The position numbers and the translations under genes are program-made. A stretch of DNA of 14,372 nt from Alphaproteobacteria bacterium (GTDB lineage: Bacteria > Pseudomonadota > Alphaproteobacteria > Rickettsiales > UBA998): positions 1-14,372 of the forward strand of contig JAKFYP010000141.1 in the NCBI GenBank assembly GCA_021730835.1. Direction: 5' to 3'. The notes beneath the pieces were generated by a model, which saw only the letters and a program-made list of their open reading frames with translations, was not told the DNA's origin and made no database searches. The number at the start of each line of letters is the position of its first letter. The first letter of the stretch is position 1. Below, in pieces: positions 6,190-14,144 of this stretch.

Positions 6190-8124
6190 ATGGCGATGAT
6201 GAAACGTATCATACTCCACATTTCTTTCTTTTTCCTTATAGGGCTGATGCAGGGCTTTCCGCAAGCGGCGGAAGCCTCGGCAAAACAGGCGTTCGACCTG
6301 CTGGGCAAGCATAAATGGGATCAGGCGGCCACGCTGGCTGGAGCCGGCGGCGATTCCCTGCTGGCCGATGCCGCCGAATGGTACGCCCTGACGCGCAATG
6401 AGGAAATTCCTAGCTTTCCGCGTTTGCTGAAATTCATCAAGTCCCATCCTGACTGGCCTGAGCGTAAAAAACTGCTGATGCGTGCCGAAATCGCCCTGCT
6501 CAACGGGCATTACGACCGAAAAATCATGATGGACTGGTTCTCCGCCAATCCCCCGCTTACCGAGCGCGGCAAGCTGAAATACGCGGCGCTGCGGGGACAA
6601 AACCCAAGGCCGCTGATCGTCGGCGCATGGATTAACGGTGATTTCCCGCCCGCTGAACTTAAAGACCTGCTGGCGCGCTACAAGGGCCACCTCAGCGCAA
6701 AAGACCATATCGCCCGCATCAATCGCCTGCTCTGGGAGGATAAAACCGCCCCGGCGCGCTCTATGCTACCCTTGATTCCCGCTTCGCACCGCACTTTGTT
6801 TGAAGCCCGCCTCGCCCTGATCGGCAACAAACCCGGCATAGACGGGCTGGTCAGCCGCGTGCCGCAAGCGCAACAGAACGATCCAGGCCTGCTGTTCGAC
6901 CGTATCCGCTGGCGCGGCAGGAAAGGCAATCTCAAAGGCGTAGAGGAACTGCTCCTGCGAGCGCCCGCCGCACCGCCCTATCCTGAAAAATGGTGGCCTT
7001 ACCGCAACCGGGCCATCCGCGAAGCTCTGGAGGAGCGACGCTATAACACGGTAACCCGTCTGGCCGGGGCGCACGGGCAGGTGCAATCCGTCGAATTATC
7101 CGAAGCCCTGTGGCTTAGTGGCTGGAATGAACTGGTATTCCAGCGCAAGCCGCAGCAATCCTACAAGGATTTTACCAAACTGCATGCCAGCGTCAGCTAC
7201 CCGATCAGCCTGTCACGCGGAGCATACTGGGCCGCTCGCGCCGCCGAAGCGGCCAAAGACCGGCGCAATGCCGATTACTGGTATCGCAAGGCGGCGGAAT
7301 ATCCCTACACCTTCTACGGGCAACTCGCCTGGATCGAGCTATACGGCAACCGGGCAATTGCCATGCCAAAGCAAACCCCGCCCACAGCGGCGGAACTGGA
7401 TGCCTATATCCGCCGCACGCAACTGGCGCGGGTTTCGCTCAGGCTGGTCAGTATTGGCGCGGATGAATATGCGTGGCCTTTTATTCGCCATCTTGCTGAA
7501 AATGCAAAGGACGTGAAGGAAGCCGGATATGTTTGCGCATTGGGGCTGAAAATGGGCCGCACCGATTTTATGATTCGCGCCGCCAAGGAATCCTCTGCCA
7601 AAGGCCATGTGCTCACCGATTGCCTGTTTCCGCGCATCGTGCTGCCTGAAGGGTTGGCCGCCGATGAGGCGCTGGTGATGGGGCTGGCGCGGCAGGAGAG
7701 CCATTTTTACCCGAAGGCCAGAAGCAGCGCCGGGGCGCTCGGGCTGATGCAGGTGATGCCGGGAACCGCCAGAGGCATCGCCAGCCGCCACAAGCTTCCC
7801 TACCAGCCGCAAAAACTGACCGATCCCACCTATAATTTGCAACTGGGTAGCCATTACCTTTCCCAGATGCTTACGCGCTTCGGCGGCAACCCCTCGCTCG
7901 CCGCCGCCGCCTATAATGCCGGGCCTTCGCGCCCCAGCGCATGGATCGGGCGATTCGGCAAGCCCGGCGGCAGTTTCCGGCAGAGCGTCAACTGGATCGA
8001 AATGATCCCCTACGGCGAAACGCGCAATTATGTGCAGCGGGTACTTGAGAATTATCAGGTATACCGCTCTCTGCTGTCCGGCGGCAAGGCTCAACCCAAT
8101 TTGCGGCAGGTGCTTGAGCAATAG
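6190..8124 (+). CDS. slt: Soluble lytic murein transglycosylase (Slt70 family)
   Basis: Periplasmic enzyme that cleaves the MurNAc-GlcNAc bond of peptidoglycan with formation of 1,6-anhydro-MurNAc, used in wall turnover. From the ATG at 6190 the product is 644 residues, nearly the size of E. coli Slt. A signal peptide (KRIILHISFFFLIGLMQGF, likely cut after PQAAEA) leads into a long helical region of repeated short helices (about 30-480), the superhelical ring of Slt70. The C-terminal goose-lysozyme-like domain has catalytic Glu503 in LARQESHF, then SAGALGLMQVMPGTA, AAAAYNAGPSRPSAWI and PYGETRNYVQRVLENYQVY. Three in-frame ATG codons (6190, 6196, 6199) could start it; none has a strong ribosome site. 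The open frame continues upstream to 6064 but would overlap nnr and lose the signal peptide position. A hairpin terminator follows 30 bases after the stop. Confidence 0.96.
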   Translation: MAMMKRIILHISFFFLIGLMQGFPQAAEASAKQAFDLLGKHKWDQAATLAGAGGDSLLADAAEWYALTRNEEIPSFPRLLKFIKSHPDWPERKKLLMRAEIALLNGHYDRKIMMDWFSANPPLTERGKLKYAALRGQNPRPLIVGAWINGDFPPAELKDLLARYKGHLSAKDHIARINRLLWEDKTAPARSMLPLIPASHRTLFEARLALIGNKPGIDGLVSRVPQAQQNDPGLLFDRIRWRGRKGNLKGVEELLLRAPAAPPYPEKWWPYRNRAIREALEERRYNTVTRLAGAHGQVQSVELSEALWLSGWNELVFQRKPQQSYKDFTKLHASVSYPISLSRGAYWAARAAEAAKDRRNADYWYRKAAEYPYTFYGQLAWIELYGNRAIAMPKQTPPTAAELDAYIRRTQLARVSLRLVSIGADEYAWPFIRHLAENAKDVKEAGYVCALGLKMGRTDFMIRAAKESSAKGHVLTDCLFPRIVLPEGLAADEALVMGLARQESHFYPKARSSAGALGLMQVMPGTARGIASRHKLPYQPQKLTDPTYNLQLGSHYLSQMLTRFGGNPSLAAAAYNAGPSRPSAWIGRFGKPGGSFRQSVNWIEMIPYGETRNYVQRVLENYQVYRSLLSGGKAQPNLRQVLEQ

Positions 8125-8154
8125 GGAGCGCCTGAAGCAGCAACTCCTTATTCT

Positions 8155-8180
8155 GAGGCCGAGCGTTGACGGCCTCTTTT
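8155..8180 (+). terminator. Intrinsic terminator after slt
   Basis: GAGGCCG (8155-8161) pairs perfectly with CGGCCTC (8170-8176) across an eight-base loop and is followed by TTTT. It lies 30 bases beyond the slt stop, where rho-independent termination is expected. On the other strand no T-run follows the stem, so it is unlikely to serve the converging small lipoprotein gene. Confidence 0.75.
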
Positions 8181-8216
8181 CCTGCGCCTCAAGGGAAGAG
8201 AAAAGCGGCGTCAACG

Positions 8217-8402
8217 CTACTCACAGCCGATCCGGGACACATCGTAAGCGCAACCGTAAGTCTTGGGTGGAACATAATAACTGTCGTTATCCTGATAATA
8301 ACCGGCGTTGCTCCAGACAGGCGACTGCTTCCTTGCCCCGCCGCATGCCGCAGGCAGCAGCAGGATCACCATCAGCAGAATTGTGGCGTTCGTCCTGAAC
8401 AT
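8217..8402 (-). CDS. Small probable lipoprotein, unknown function
   Basis: A 61-residue product with an N-terminal hydrophobic stretch (NATILLMVILLLPAAC) ending in a lipobox-like PAAC with Cys20 followed by GG, so it would be lipid-modified and held on the periplasmic side of a membrane. The proline at -3 makes the lipobox imperfect. The mature part is short, rich in tyrosine (GYYQDNDSYYVPP) and has two further cysteines (51 and 60) that could form a disulfide. I do not recognise a family. GGGAGAGAT directly before the ATG is a good ribosome site, which favours a real gene despite the small size. It converges with slt and is divergent from cckA, with no obvious partner. Confidence 0.55.
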   Translation of the reverse strand: MFRTNATILLMVILLLPAACGGARKQSPVWSNAGYYQDNDSYYVPPKTYGCAYDVSRIGCE

Positions 8403-8606
8403 ATCTCTCTCCCTGCGCCATCCTAGTTACAGATTTCAACCAGTTAAGAATATTTCGTGTTCCATTGCCTTATTCACCGCATTTTTTTTGCCTATGTGGA
8501 TATATAACGACTATAGATCAGGCTGCACCTAGCATGGGGGGATTGCCGCCGGAAGTGGTGTATTCCATGGCACGCGCTTGCAACCGGACGCCGGAGACAT
8601 TACAAT

Positions 8607-9617
8607 GTGGCTTCAACCGGGATAAATAACATGGATCGTTTCGCCGAGAATACCCCGCCCGCTTCCGCGCATGATTTCAGGCGGCGCAAGCGATATGGCA
8701 GCCTGTATACAATCGGCCTCCTTTATATCGCGGGAATGCTGGCCATGTGTTACGGGCTGTTTACCAGCCATAATCCTAATATCGCGGTCATTACCGCGAT
8801 TCTGTTCGGCCTGCTTGGGGTTTATTCGCTTTTTGTGCTGTTGCGCAACCTCGATCTGGTCACGGAAGCGGAATTTCAGAATGCCCTGCTTTCCTCGGCG
8901 CTGACCTCCCCGGCCAGCTTTACCCTGCTGGTGCGCGAGGATGGAAGCTTCGCCTTCTCCGATCACGGCTTTAAGGAAATGTTTCCGGGGATTTCGCGCC
9001 GCAATAACCGGGGGCTTGATGAAATGGCCGAAGCGGCGGCAATGGCCACTTCCGAGACCGAACGCCTGCACGATGCGTTACGCAACGGAAAAAGAGAGTA
9101 TTTTTTGTTCACCCTTACGGACAAAGACGGCTCCGAGCATCCGATCCGCCTGTCCGTGCAACCGCTGGCCCGCCCGCAAGGGTTTTTTCTGATTCAGGGC
9201 CGTGAATACGTCCCCAACCGGGCGGGAGCGCAGCAGTCCGTTGCACCGGCCACAACGGTCAGCAACATCAATATATACGTCGATCATATGCTCAACGCGC
9301 TGCCGTTTGGCGTCTATATCGCCAGCCCGAGCGGTCGCCTGCGCGTCATGAGCCGTACACTTGAGATATTGCTGGGCTATGAGCGCAACGAAGCCATTGA
9401 CCTTGAGCTTTCCATCCGCGACCTGTTCTACCGGGCCGGACAGAATGCGCCGGATGAGGGATTCGGCACGAAAGACATAGAAGGTGACTGGATGCTCGCC
9501 CGCAAGAACGGAGCCTTGGCGCATGTGTTCCTTGAACAATTTGTTATCCGCGACGAAACCGGGGCGGCCACCGCGGTTATGGGGCTGATCGAACCCGAGG
9601 AAGGTTATAAATCCTGA
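8607..9617 (+). CDS. cckA: CckA N-terminal part: membrane anchor and two PAS-like sensor regions
   Basis: A 336-residue protein with a cytoplasmic arginine-rich start (FRRRKRYG), two transmembrane helices (about 33-52 and 58-80) with a short periplasmic turn, and two PAS-like regions (about 95-205 and 225-333; the second reads LPFGVYIASPSGRLRVMSRTL). It has no kinase motifs. This is the layout of the sensor half of CckA, the alphaproteobacterial cell-cycle kinase that feeds ChpT and CtrA, and the remaining half follows immediately in another frame: this frame's TGA overlaps the next ATG (TGATG, 9615-9619). The two parts together total 865 residues, plausible for a full CckA. GTG at 8607 has GGAG ten bases upstream; an ATG at 8631 is the alternative start. 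Naming depends on the neighbour. It could be a real split gene or one gene with a frameshift. Confidence 0.85.
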   Translation: MASTGINNMDRFAENTPPASAHDFRRRKRYGSLYTIGLLYIAGMLAMCYGLFTSHNPNIAVITAILFGLLGVYSLFVLLRNLDLVTEAEFQNALLSSALTSPASFTLLVREDGSFAFSDHGFKEMFPGISRRNNRGLDEMAEAAAMATSETERLHDALRNGKREYFLFTLTDKDGSEHPIRLSVQPLARPQGFFLIQGREYVPNRAGAQQSVAPATTVSNINIYVDHMLNALPFGVYIASPSGRLRVMSRTLEILLGYERNEAIDLELSIRDLFYRAGQNAPDEGFGTKDIEGDWMLARKNGALAHVFLEQFVIRDETGAATAVMGLIEPEEGYKS

Positions 9618-11206
9618 TGTTTTTCAAGCAGGGCAGCACGGGCAAGGAACGTGAGGCGCTACGGGCCTATATTGAGATGTCGCCTATCGCCATCGCCCAG
9701 ATGGACGATGAGGGCTATATCATAGACTGCAACCCGGCTTTCCGCGAGTTGACCGAACACGCCATCACCCTCGATTCCCCCACCCAGCTTATTTCGTTTC
9801 TCAAAGAGGAACAGCAGAAAGAAGTCACGCGGCTCTTTAACCTGACGCTGAAGGGGGAGCATCACGACGAGCCGATCCAGCTTGAAATCCAACTGCCGGA
9901 TCGCGGCCAGATTACCGTTTCACTTTATATGAGTCCGGCGGCGGAAAGTCAGGATAAGCGCCCGAGCGTCCTGTTGCATGTTATCGACAATACCGAGCAG
10001 AAAAACCTTGAGATGCGCTTTGCCCATTCCCAGAAGATGCAGGCGGTCGGGCAACTGGCGGGCGGCGTCGCCCATGATTTCAACAATTTGCTGACCGCGA
10101 TGATCGGCTTTTGCGACCTGCTGCTGATGCGTCACCCGGCGGGTGACCCGTCTTTCGCCGATATCATGCAGATCAAGCAGAACGCCAATCGCGCCGCCAA
10201 TCTGGTGCGACAATTACTGGCTTTCTCCCGCAGGCAAACCCTGCAACCTAAAACGCTCGACCTGACGGAAGTAATGGCCGAGCTTTCCAACCTGATCCGG
10301 CGCTTAATCGGTGAAAACATTGATCTGAACATGATTCATGGCCGCGATTTGTGGGCGGTGAAAGCGGATCAGGGCCAGCTTGAGCAAGTTATCATCAATC
10401 TCGCGGTCAATGCGCGGGATGCCATGCGCGAAGGCGGCTCGCTCACTATCCGCAGCAACAATATTGTCATTGACGACGACAACCCGCTCGATTTCGACCT
10501 GATCCCTCCGGCGCAGGAGGATACGATTATCAACGGCGAGTATATCCTCATTGAAATTATTGACACCGGCAGCGGTATCCCCCGCTCTCTGCTTGAGAAA
10601 ATCTTCGAGCCTTTTTTCTCCACCAAGGAAGTAGGGCACGGCACGGGGCTTGGGTTGGCGACCGTCTACGGAATCATCAAGCAGACCGGCGGCTATATCT
10701 ACGTCAAGAGCAGCGAACATATCGGCACGACCTTCGCCCTGTTCTTCCCGCGCTATGTCGCCGCAGACAACAGGCAGGAGGGTGACGCCGCCACGCCTGA
10801 GCGCGATGTGCCATCCGACCTCACCGGGGCGGCGACGATCCTGCTGGTTGAGGACGAAACGCCGGTACGGATTTTTGCCGCCCGTGCCCTGCGCAATAAA
10901 GGCTATGAGATTCTTGAAGCCGATTGCGGGGAAACCGCGCTGGAAGTCTTTTCCGCGCATCAGGGCAAAGTTGAAGTGATCGTTACCGACGTGGTAATGC
11001 CGGGCATCAACGGGCCGATGATGGTGGAGACACTCTATAAACAATATCCCGATGCAATGGAAGAAACTAAAGTGATCTTTATCTCCGGCTACGCTGAGGA
11101 CGCCTTTTTGGATACTTACGGCACGAACCGCTCGTTCAATTTCCTGCCCAAGCCGTTCACGTTGATGCAACTGGCCAGCAAGATCAAGGAAGTCACCAAG
11201 AAGTAA
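9617..11206 (+). CDS. cckA: CckA C-terminal part: PAS, hybrid histidine kinase and receiver
   Basis: A 529-residue soluble protein with a PAS domain (about 14-128), a dimerisation/phosphoacceptor domain with His153 in GQLAGGVAHDFNNLLTAM, an ATPase domain (N box NLAVNARDA at 261-269, D316 in DTGSGIP, F box EPFFSTK at 331-337, G2 GHGTGLGLATV at 340-350) and a receiver (acidic pair E412/D413, phosphoacceptor Asp458 in VTDVVMPG, S490, K512). The stretch from the His box through RRQTLQPK is almost the canonical CckA sequence, and LRNKGYEILEADCGE in the receiver is also CckA-like. In known alphaproteobacteria CckA moves phosphate via its receiver to ChpT and then CtrA/CpdR. All catalytic residues are present. 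This half has no membrane segment; localisation would depend on the upstream half. The start ATG overlaps the upstream stop; GAGGAAGG lies 12 bases upstream, a rather long spacing. Confidence 0.96.
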   Translation: MFFKQGSTGKEREALRAYIEMSPIAIAQMDDEGYIIDCNPAFRELTEHAITLDSPTQLISFLKEEQQKEVTRLFNLTLKGEHHDEPIQLEIQLPDRGQITVSLYMSPAAESQDKRPSVLLHVIDNTEQKNLEMRFAHSQKMQAVGQLAGGVAHDFNNLLTAMIGFCDLLLMRHPAGDPSFADIMQIKQNANRAANLVRQLLAFSRRQTLQPKTLDLTEVMAELSNLIRRLIGENIDLNMIHGRDLWAVKADQGQLEQVIINLAVNARDAMREGGSLTIRSNNIVIDDDNPLDFDLIPPAQEDTIINGEYILIEIIDTGSGIPRSLLEKIFEPFFSTKEVGHGTGLGLATVYGIIKQTGGYIYVKSSEHIGTTFALFFPRYVAADNRQEGDAATPERDVPSDLTGAATILLVEDETPVRIFAARALRNKGYEILEADCGETALEVFSAHQGKVEVIVTDVVMPGINGPMMVETLYKQYPDAMEETKVIFISGYAEDAFLDTYGTNRSFNFLPKPFTLMQLASKIKEVTKK

Positions 11207-11367
11207 CGTAGAAAACGGTTGCCAATGTGTATTTTTGCACTGACCGTCATTACCTGCGTAAAAAAACTGCCGGTAGTATACAATTCCTTTACCTTGCCTT
11301 CGCTATATTGTGTAGTGGCGCAAGCGTATCTGGCGCTTGATACTCATTTCATTCAGGTAGGACGAAT

Positions 11368-13035
11368 ATGAAACTCCAGACTAAATTCTTTTTGGCAGGA
11401 GGAGGTGCCATCGCTTTTCTGCTGGCGCTGGTTGTCGTGCAATTCTCAGCATCTGACGATGCACTGGATCAAAACAGGACATTGCATGAAATTGCAACGG
11501 TCACTCAGCGGCACATGGAAAGCGATATGATGCACGACGCCATGCGGGGCGACGTGCTGGCCGCTATCCTTGCCGTCGGTGAAGGTGATTTCGAGGGAGT
11601 AAAAGGGGCCGGAGGCGAACTTGAATCGCATTATAAGAATTTTCTGGAGAACCTGACAAAAAATCAGGAATCAGATTTGCCCAATGAAATACAGGAGATG
11701 TTTTCCGGGGCGCTGACCGCCCTGCAAGCCTACGGTGACGGCGGGCGTGACGTGATTTCCGTTGCTTCGCGTGGCCGGGACTATCATCATGCATTGGGTC
11801 AGTTCAACGAGAAATTCGAGGCGATGGAGGAAGAAAACGAAGCCATTTCCGAAGCGATTGCCGCATGGGCTGAGAAAACCGAAAAGAAGGCAGTCTCAGA
11901 ATCAGGCAGTGCCCGCAACACCTCGATTGTCGTTACGATTCTGGCTATCATCAGCGCCCTGTTTATTCCCGTTTTTTCGTGGATTTCGCTGTTTAAGCCA
12001 CAGCATGCGCTGACCGAAGCCATGCAGCACATAGCCAATAACCATCTGGATACGGAAATCCCCGGCATCGGGCGCAAGGATGAGATCGGCGAAATTGCCG
12101 CGACGGTGCAGGTATTCAAGGACAACGCCATTGCCAAGAGCAGGCTGGAGGCCGAACAGGAACGCGCCAAAATATCCGCTGAGCAGGAGAAGCGGCAGGC
12201 GATGGAAATACTGGCCAACCGGTTTGAAAGTAAAGTGCAGAGCATCATTCAGACCGTCAGTTCCGCCGCCTCGCAGCTATATCAGTCCTCACGCTCGATG
12301 ACGGATCTGATTTCCGGGGCCAGCCGCAAGGCTGAGAGCGTTGCCAGTGCTTCGGGCCAGACCTCGCAGAACGTCCAGAGCGTCGCCTCTGCGGTTGAGG
12401 AAATGTCGGCATCGGTGCGCGAAATCGCCCAGCAGATCACCAAATCCGCCGAAGCGGTGCGATCGGCGGTGCATGAGACCAGCAAGGCCGATGAGACTTC
12501 GCGCTTGCTGGAAGAAGCTACCCAGCGCATCGGCGAGATTGTTGACCTCATTCAAAACATCGCCGGGCAGATCAACCTGCTGGCGCTCAACGCCACCATC
12601 GAATCGGCCCGCGCCGGTGAGGCCGGTAAAGGCTTTGCGGTCGTCGCCAGCGAGGTTAAATCGCTCGCCAGCCAGACCACCACGGCAACCGACGAAATCG
12701 CCAGCCACATTAACAGCATCCAGAATGTTTCCACGCAGGTGGTTGCCGCGCTTGGCTCAATTAAATCAGCTATCGGCAATGTCGAGGGTATTTCCTCCGC
12801 TATTTCCGCCGCCGTTGAGGAACAAACCGCCACCACCAATGAAATCGCCAGTAATATGAGCAACGCCGCCGACGGAACCAACCGCATCAGCAGCGATATT
12901 GAGGAAGTCAGCCGCTCTTCGACTGAGGCAAGCTCTTCGGCCAGCCAAACCCTGCAATCGGCTGAAATGCTCACCCGCGAAGCGGAAAAGCTAAGTCAGG
13001 AAGTCGCGCTGTTCCTCAGTGAGCTGCGGCAGTAG
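11368..13035 (+). CDS. Methyl-accepting chemotaxis protein
   Basis: A 555-residue transmembrane chemoreceptor. TM1 is at about 7-25, a mostly helical periplasmic sensor (about 28-183) of the four-helix-bundle sort with no recognisable ligand motif follows, then TM2 (about 186-207), HAMP (about 208-262, ending GRKDEIGEIAATVQVFKDN) and a long coiled-coil signalling region. The hairpin tip reads NIAGQINLLALNATIESARAGEAGKGFAVVASEVKSLA (397-434), the near-invariant segment that contacts CheA and CheW. There is no C-terminal CheR/CheB-tethering pentapeptide; the protein ends LSELRQ. TAGGA lies upstream of the ATG. No che genes are nearby, so it is an unlinked receptor. It may share cell-cycle or CtrA-controlled expression with motility genes, but no clear CtrA box was seen. 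Confidence 0.96.
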   Translation: MKLQTKFFLAGGGAIAFLLALVVVQFSASDDALDQNRTLHEIATVTQRHMESDMMHDAMRGDVLAAILAVGEGDFEGVKGAGGELESHYKNFLENLTKNQESDLPNEIQEMFSGALTALQAYGDGGRDVISVASRGRDYHHALGQFNEKFEAMEEENEAISEAIAAWAEKTEKKAVSESGSARNTSIVVTILAIISALFIPVFSWISLFKPQHALTEAMQHIANNHLDTEIPGIGRKDEIGEIAATVQVFKDNAIAKSRLEAEQERAKISAEQEKRQAMEILANRFESKVQSIIQTVSSAASQLYQSSRSMTDLISGASRKAESVASASGQTSQNVQSVASAVEEMSASVREIAQQITKSAEAVRSAVHETSKADETSRLLEEATQRIGEIVDLIQNIAGQINLLALNATIESARAGEAGKGFAVVASEVKSLASQTTTATDEIASHINSIQNVSTQVVAALGSIKSAIGNVEGISSAISAAVEEQTATTNEIASNMSNAADGTNRISSDIEEVSRSSTEASSSASQTLQSAEMLTREAEKLSQEVALFLSELRQ

Positions 13036-13942
13036 ATGCCAACACCCGATGCAGTTTCGACGGGCTTTCCCGGCCCAGTCTGTCCAGCATAAAGGCGGAT
13101 GCTTCGACCAGCTTGGGCAATGAAATGCCGGTTGGCGCTCCCAGACTCTCCAGCAACGCCACGACCTCTTCCGTTGCCACATTGCCACTGGCCCCGGTGG
13201 CATAGGGACAGCCTCCCAGCCCGCCCGCTGAAGCATCGAACGTCGTGATACCCATTTTCCATGCCGTCAGGATATTGGCCAGCGCCATGCCCCGCGTATC
13301 GTGAAAATGCCCCGCCAGCCGGTGCGCCGGAATTATAGCCAGCAACAGCCCCAGCACCGCTTCCACCTGACCGGGCGTGGCTATTCCTGTCGTATCTCCC
13401 AGCGATACCTCATAAACTCCCATCTCCAGCAGGCGCTCACTCAGGCGCAGCACTTTTTGTGGCTCCACCTTTCCCTCGTAAGGGCATCCATAAACCGTGG
13501 AGAGATACCCGCGCACCCGCAGCCCGGATTGCAGCGCATGGGCAATGACCGGGGCGATGCGGGTAAAAGACTCCTCCACGGTCGCCCGGATATTGCGCTC
13601 CGAGAAGCGATCCGATGTCGCCAGAAACACCGCGACTTCGGGAATACCCGCCGCCAGCGCCGCTTCCAGCCCGCGCATATTGGGAACCAGCGCCGAGAGT
13701 CGCACCGCATCGGAGAACCCGTGCGCCCTGACGCGCTCCGCCAGCGCCGCCGCATCCGCCAGTTGCGGGATCGCATCCGGGCGCACGAAACTGGTCAGTT
13801 CAATCTCTCGCACCCCCGCCTCCGCCAGCAGGCGCACGAAGGTGAATTTATCTTCCGTGGCCACCGGCTTCGCCTCGTTTTGCAGCCCGTCACGCGGGCC
13901 GACTTCAACGATACGAACAGAAGAGGGAGTAGTTGCCGACAT
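13016..13942 (-). CDS. mvaB: Hydroxymethylglutaryl-CoA lyase
   Basis: Cleaves HMG-CoA to acetyl-CoA and acetoacetate at the end of leucine breakdown. The 308-residue protein is a DRE-TIM metallolyase with EVGPRDGLQNE at the N-terminus (R17, D18), E48 in EIELTSFV, metal ligands H212 and H214 in GHFHDTRGMALAN, and the signature GGLGGCPYA with the active-site Cys245, followed by N254. These match the residues known in human HMGCL. It is cytoplasmic. The TGA stop lies within the chemotaxis gene's last codons on the opposite strand, a 20-bp 3' overlap. Upstream purines are a weak ribosome site. No other leucine-degradation gene is in the window; they could lie beyond the repeat region. The leader runs through or near a 45-bp hairpin repeat (13991-14035). 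Confidence 0.95.
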   Translation of the reverse strand: MSATTPSSVRIVEVGPRDGLQNEAKPVATEDKFTFVRLLAEAGVREIELTSFVRPDAIPQLADAAALAERVRAHGFSDAVRLSALVPNMRGLEAALAAGIPEVAVFLATSDRFSERNIRATVEESFTRIAPVIAHALQSGLRVRGYLSTVYGCPYEGKVEPQKVLRLSERLLEMGVYEVSLGDTTGIATPGQVEAVLGLLLAIIPAHRLAGHFHDTRGMALANILTAWKMGITTFDASAGGLGGCPYATGASGNVATEEVVALLESLGAPTGISLPKLVEASAFMLDRLGRESPSKLHRVLASTAAAH

Positions 13943-13979
13943 ATACTTTACCGTTTTTCCTTCGCCTACGCTTACGCTA

Positions 13980-14035
13980 CAGCGGGATTCGCTTCGTCTG
14001 CTCCCCCTCAGGGGGGGAGCGAAGTATCGTGGGTA
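13980..14035. repeat. First copy of 45-bp hairpin repeat
   Basis: The 45 bp at 13991-14035 match 14179-14223 and 14307-14351 with one or two differences. GCTCCCCC pairs with GGGGGAGC around a short loop, with CTTC/GAAG outside and a four-base bulge. A smaller hairpin precedes it (AGCG 13981-13984 with CGCT 13990-13993), at the place where the other copies have a GGCC hairpin of different sequence. It lies about 40 bases upstream of the HMG-CoA lyase start, so its transcript may carry it in the leader. Confidence 0.7.
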
Positions 14036-14068
14036 ATCAGAATATATTTCATAAACACACTAATACCG

Positions 14069-14132
14069 CCCTCCCCTTGAGGGAGGGCACGCGACTGGCA
14101 AGCCCGCAGGGCGCAGACAGAGCGGGGAGGGG
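14069..14132. repeat. Second G/C-rich palindromic element
   Basis: CCCTCCC (14069-14075) pairs with GGGAGGG (14081-14087) across a five-base loop, and the same arm, one base longer, can instead pair with GGGGAGGG at 14124-14131. It belongs to the same C-run/G-run repeat type as 388-421 but is not a close copy. It is intergenic, between the two kinds of 45-bp hairpin copies. Confidence 0.5.
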
Positions 14133-14144
14133 TAAAGAAGGTTA

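Noticed and set aside
7339..8214. 291-codon frame antisense to slt
   Set aside because: A shadow of the slt coding bias in G/C-rich DNA; slt has all catalytic motifs in the sense frame.
8403..8606. CtrA box (TTAA-N7-TTAA) or clear promoter before cckA
   Set aside because: A TTAA occurs at 8443-8446 but lacks a partner at the right spacing; TTGCCT/TATAGA at 8488-8517 matches consensus at only four positions in each element.
9603..9619. Programmed -1 frameshift joining the two cckA halves
   Set aside because: No X XXY YYZ heptamer or downstream structure evident; an overlapping stop/start fits re-initiation or sequence error better.
10304..11170. 288-codon frame antisense to the cckA kinase half
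   Set aside because: Shadow frame; the sense strand has a complete kinase and receiver.
13301..14080. 259-codon plus-strand frame antisense to the HMG-CoA lyase gene
   Set aside because: Shadow frame running into the repeat region; no recognisable protein features.
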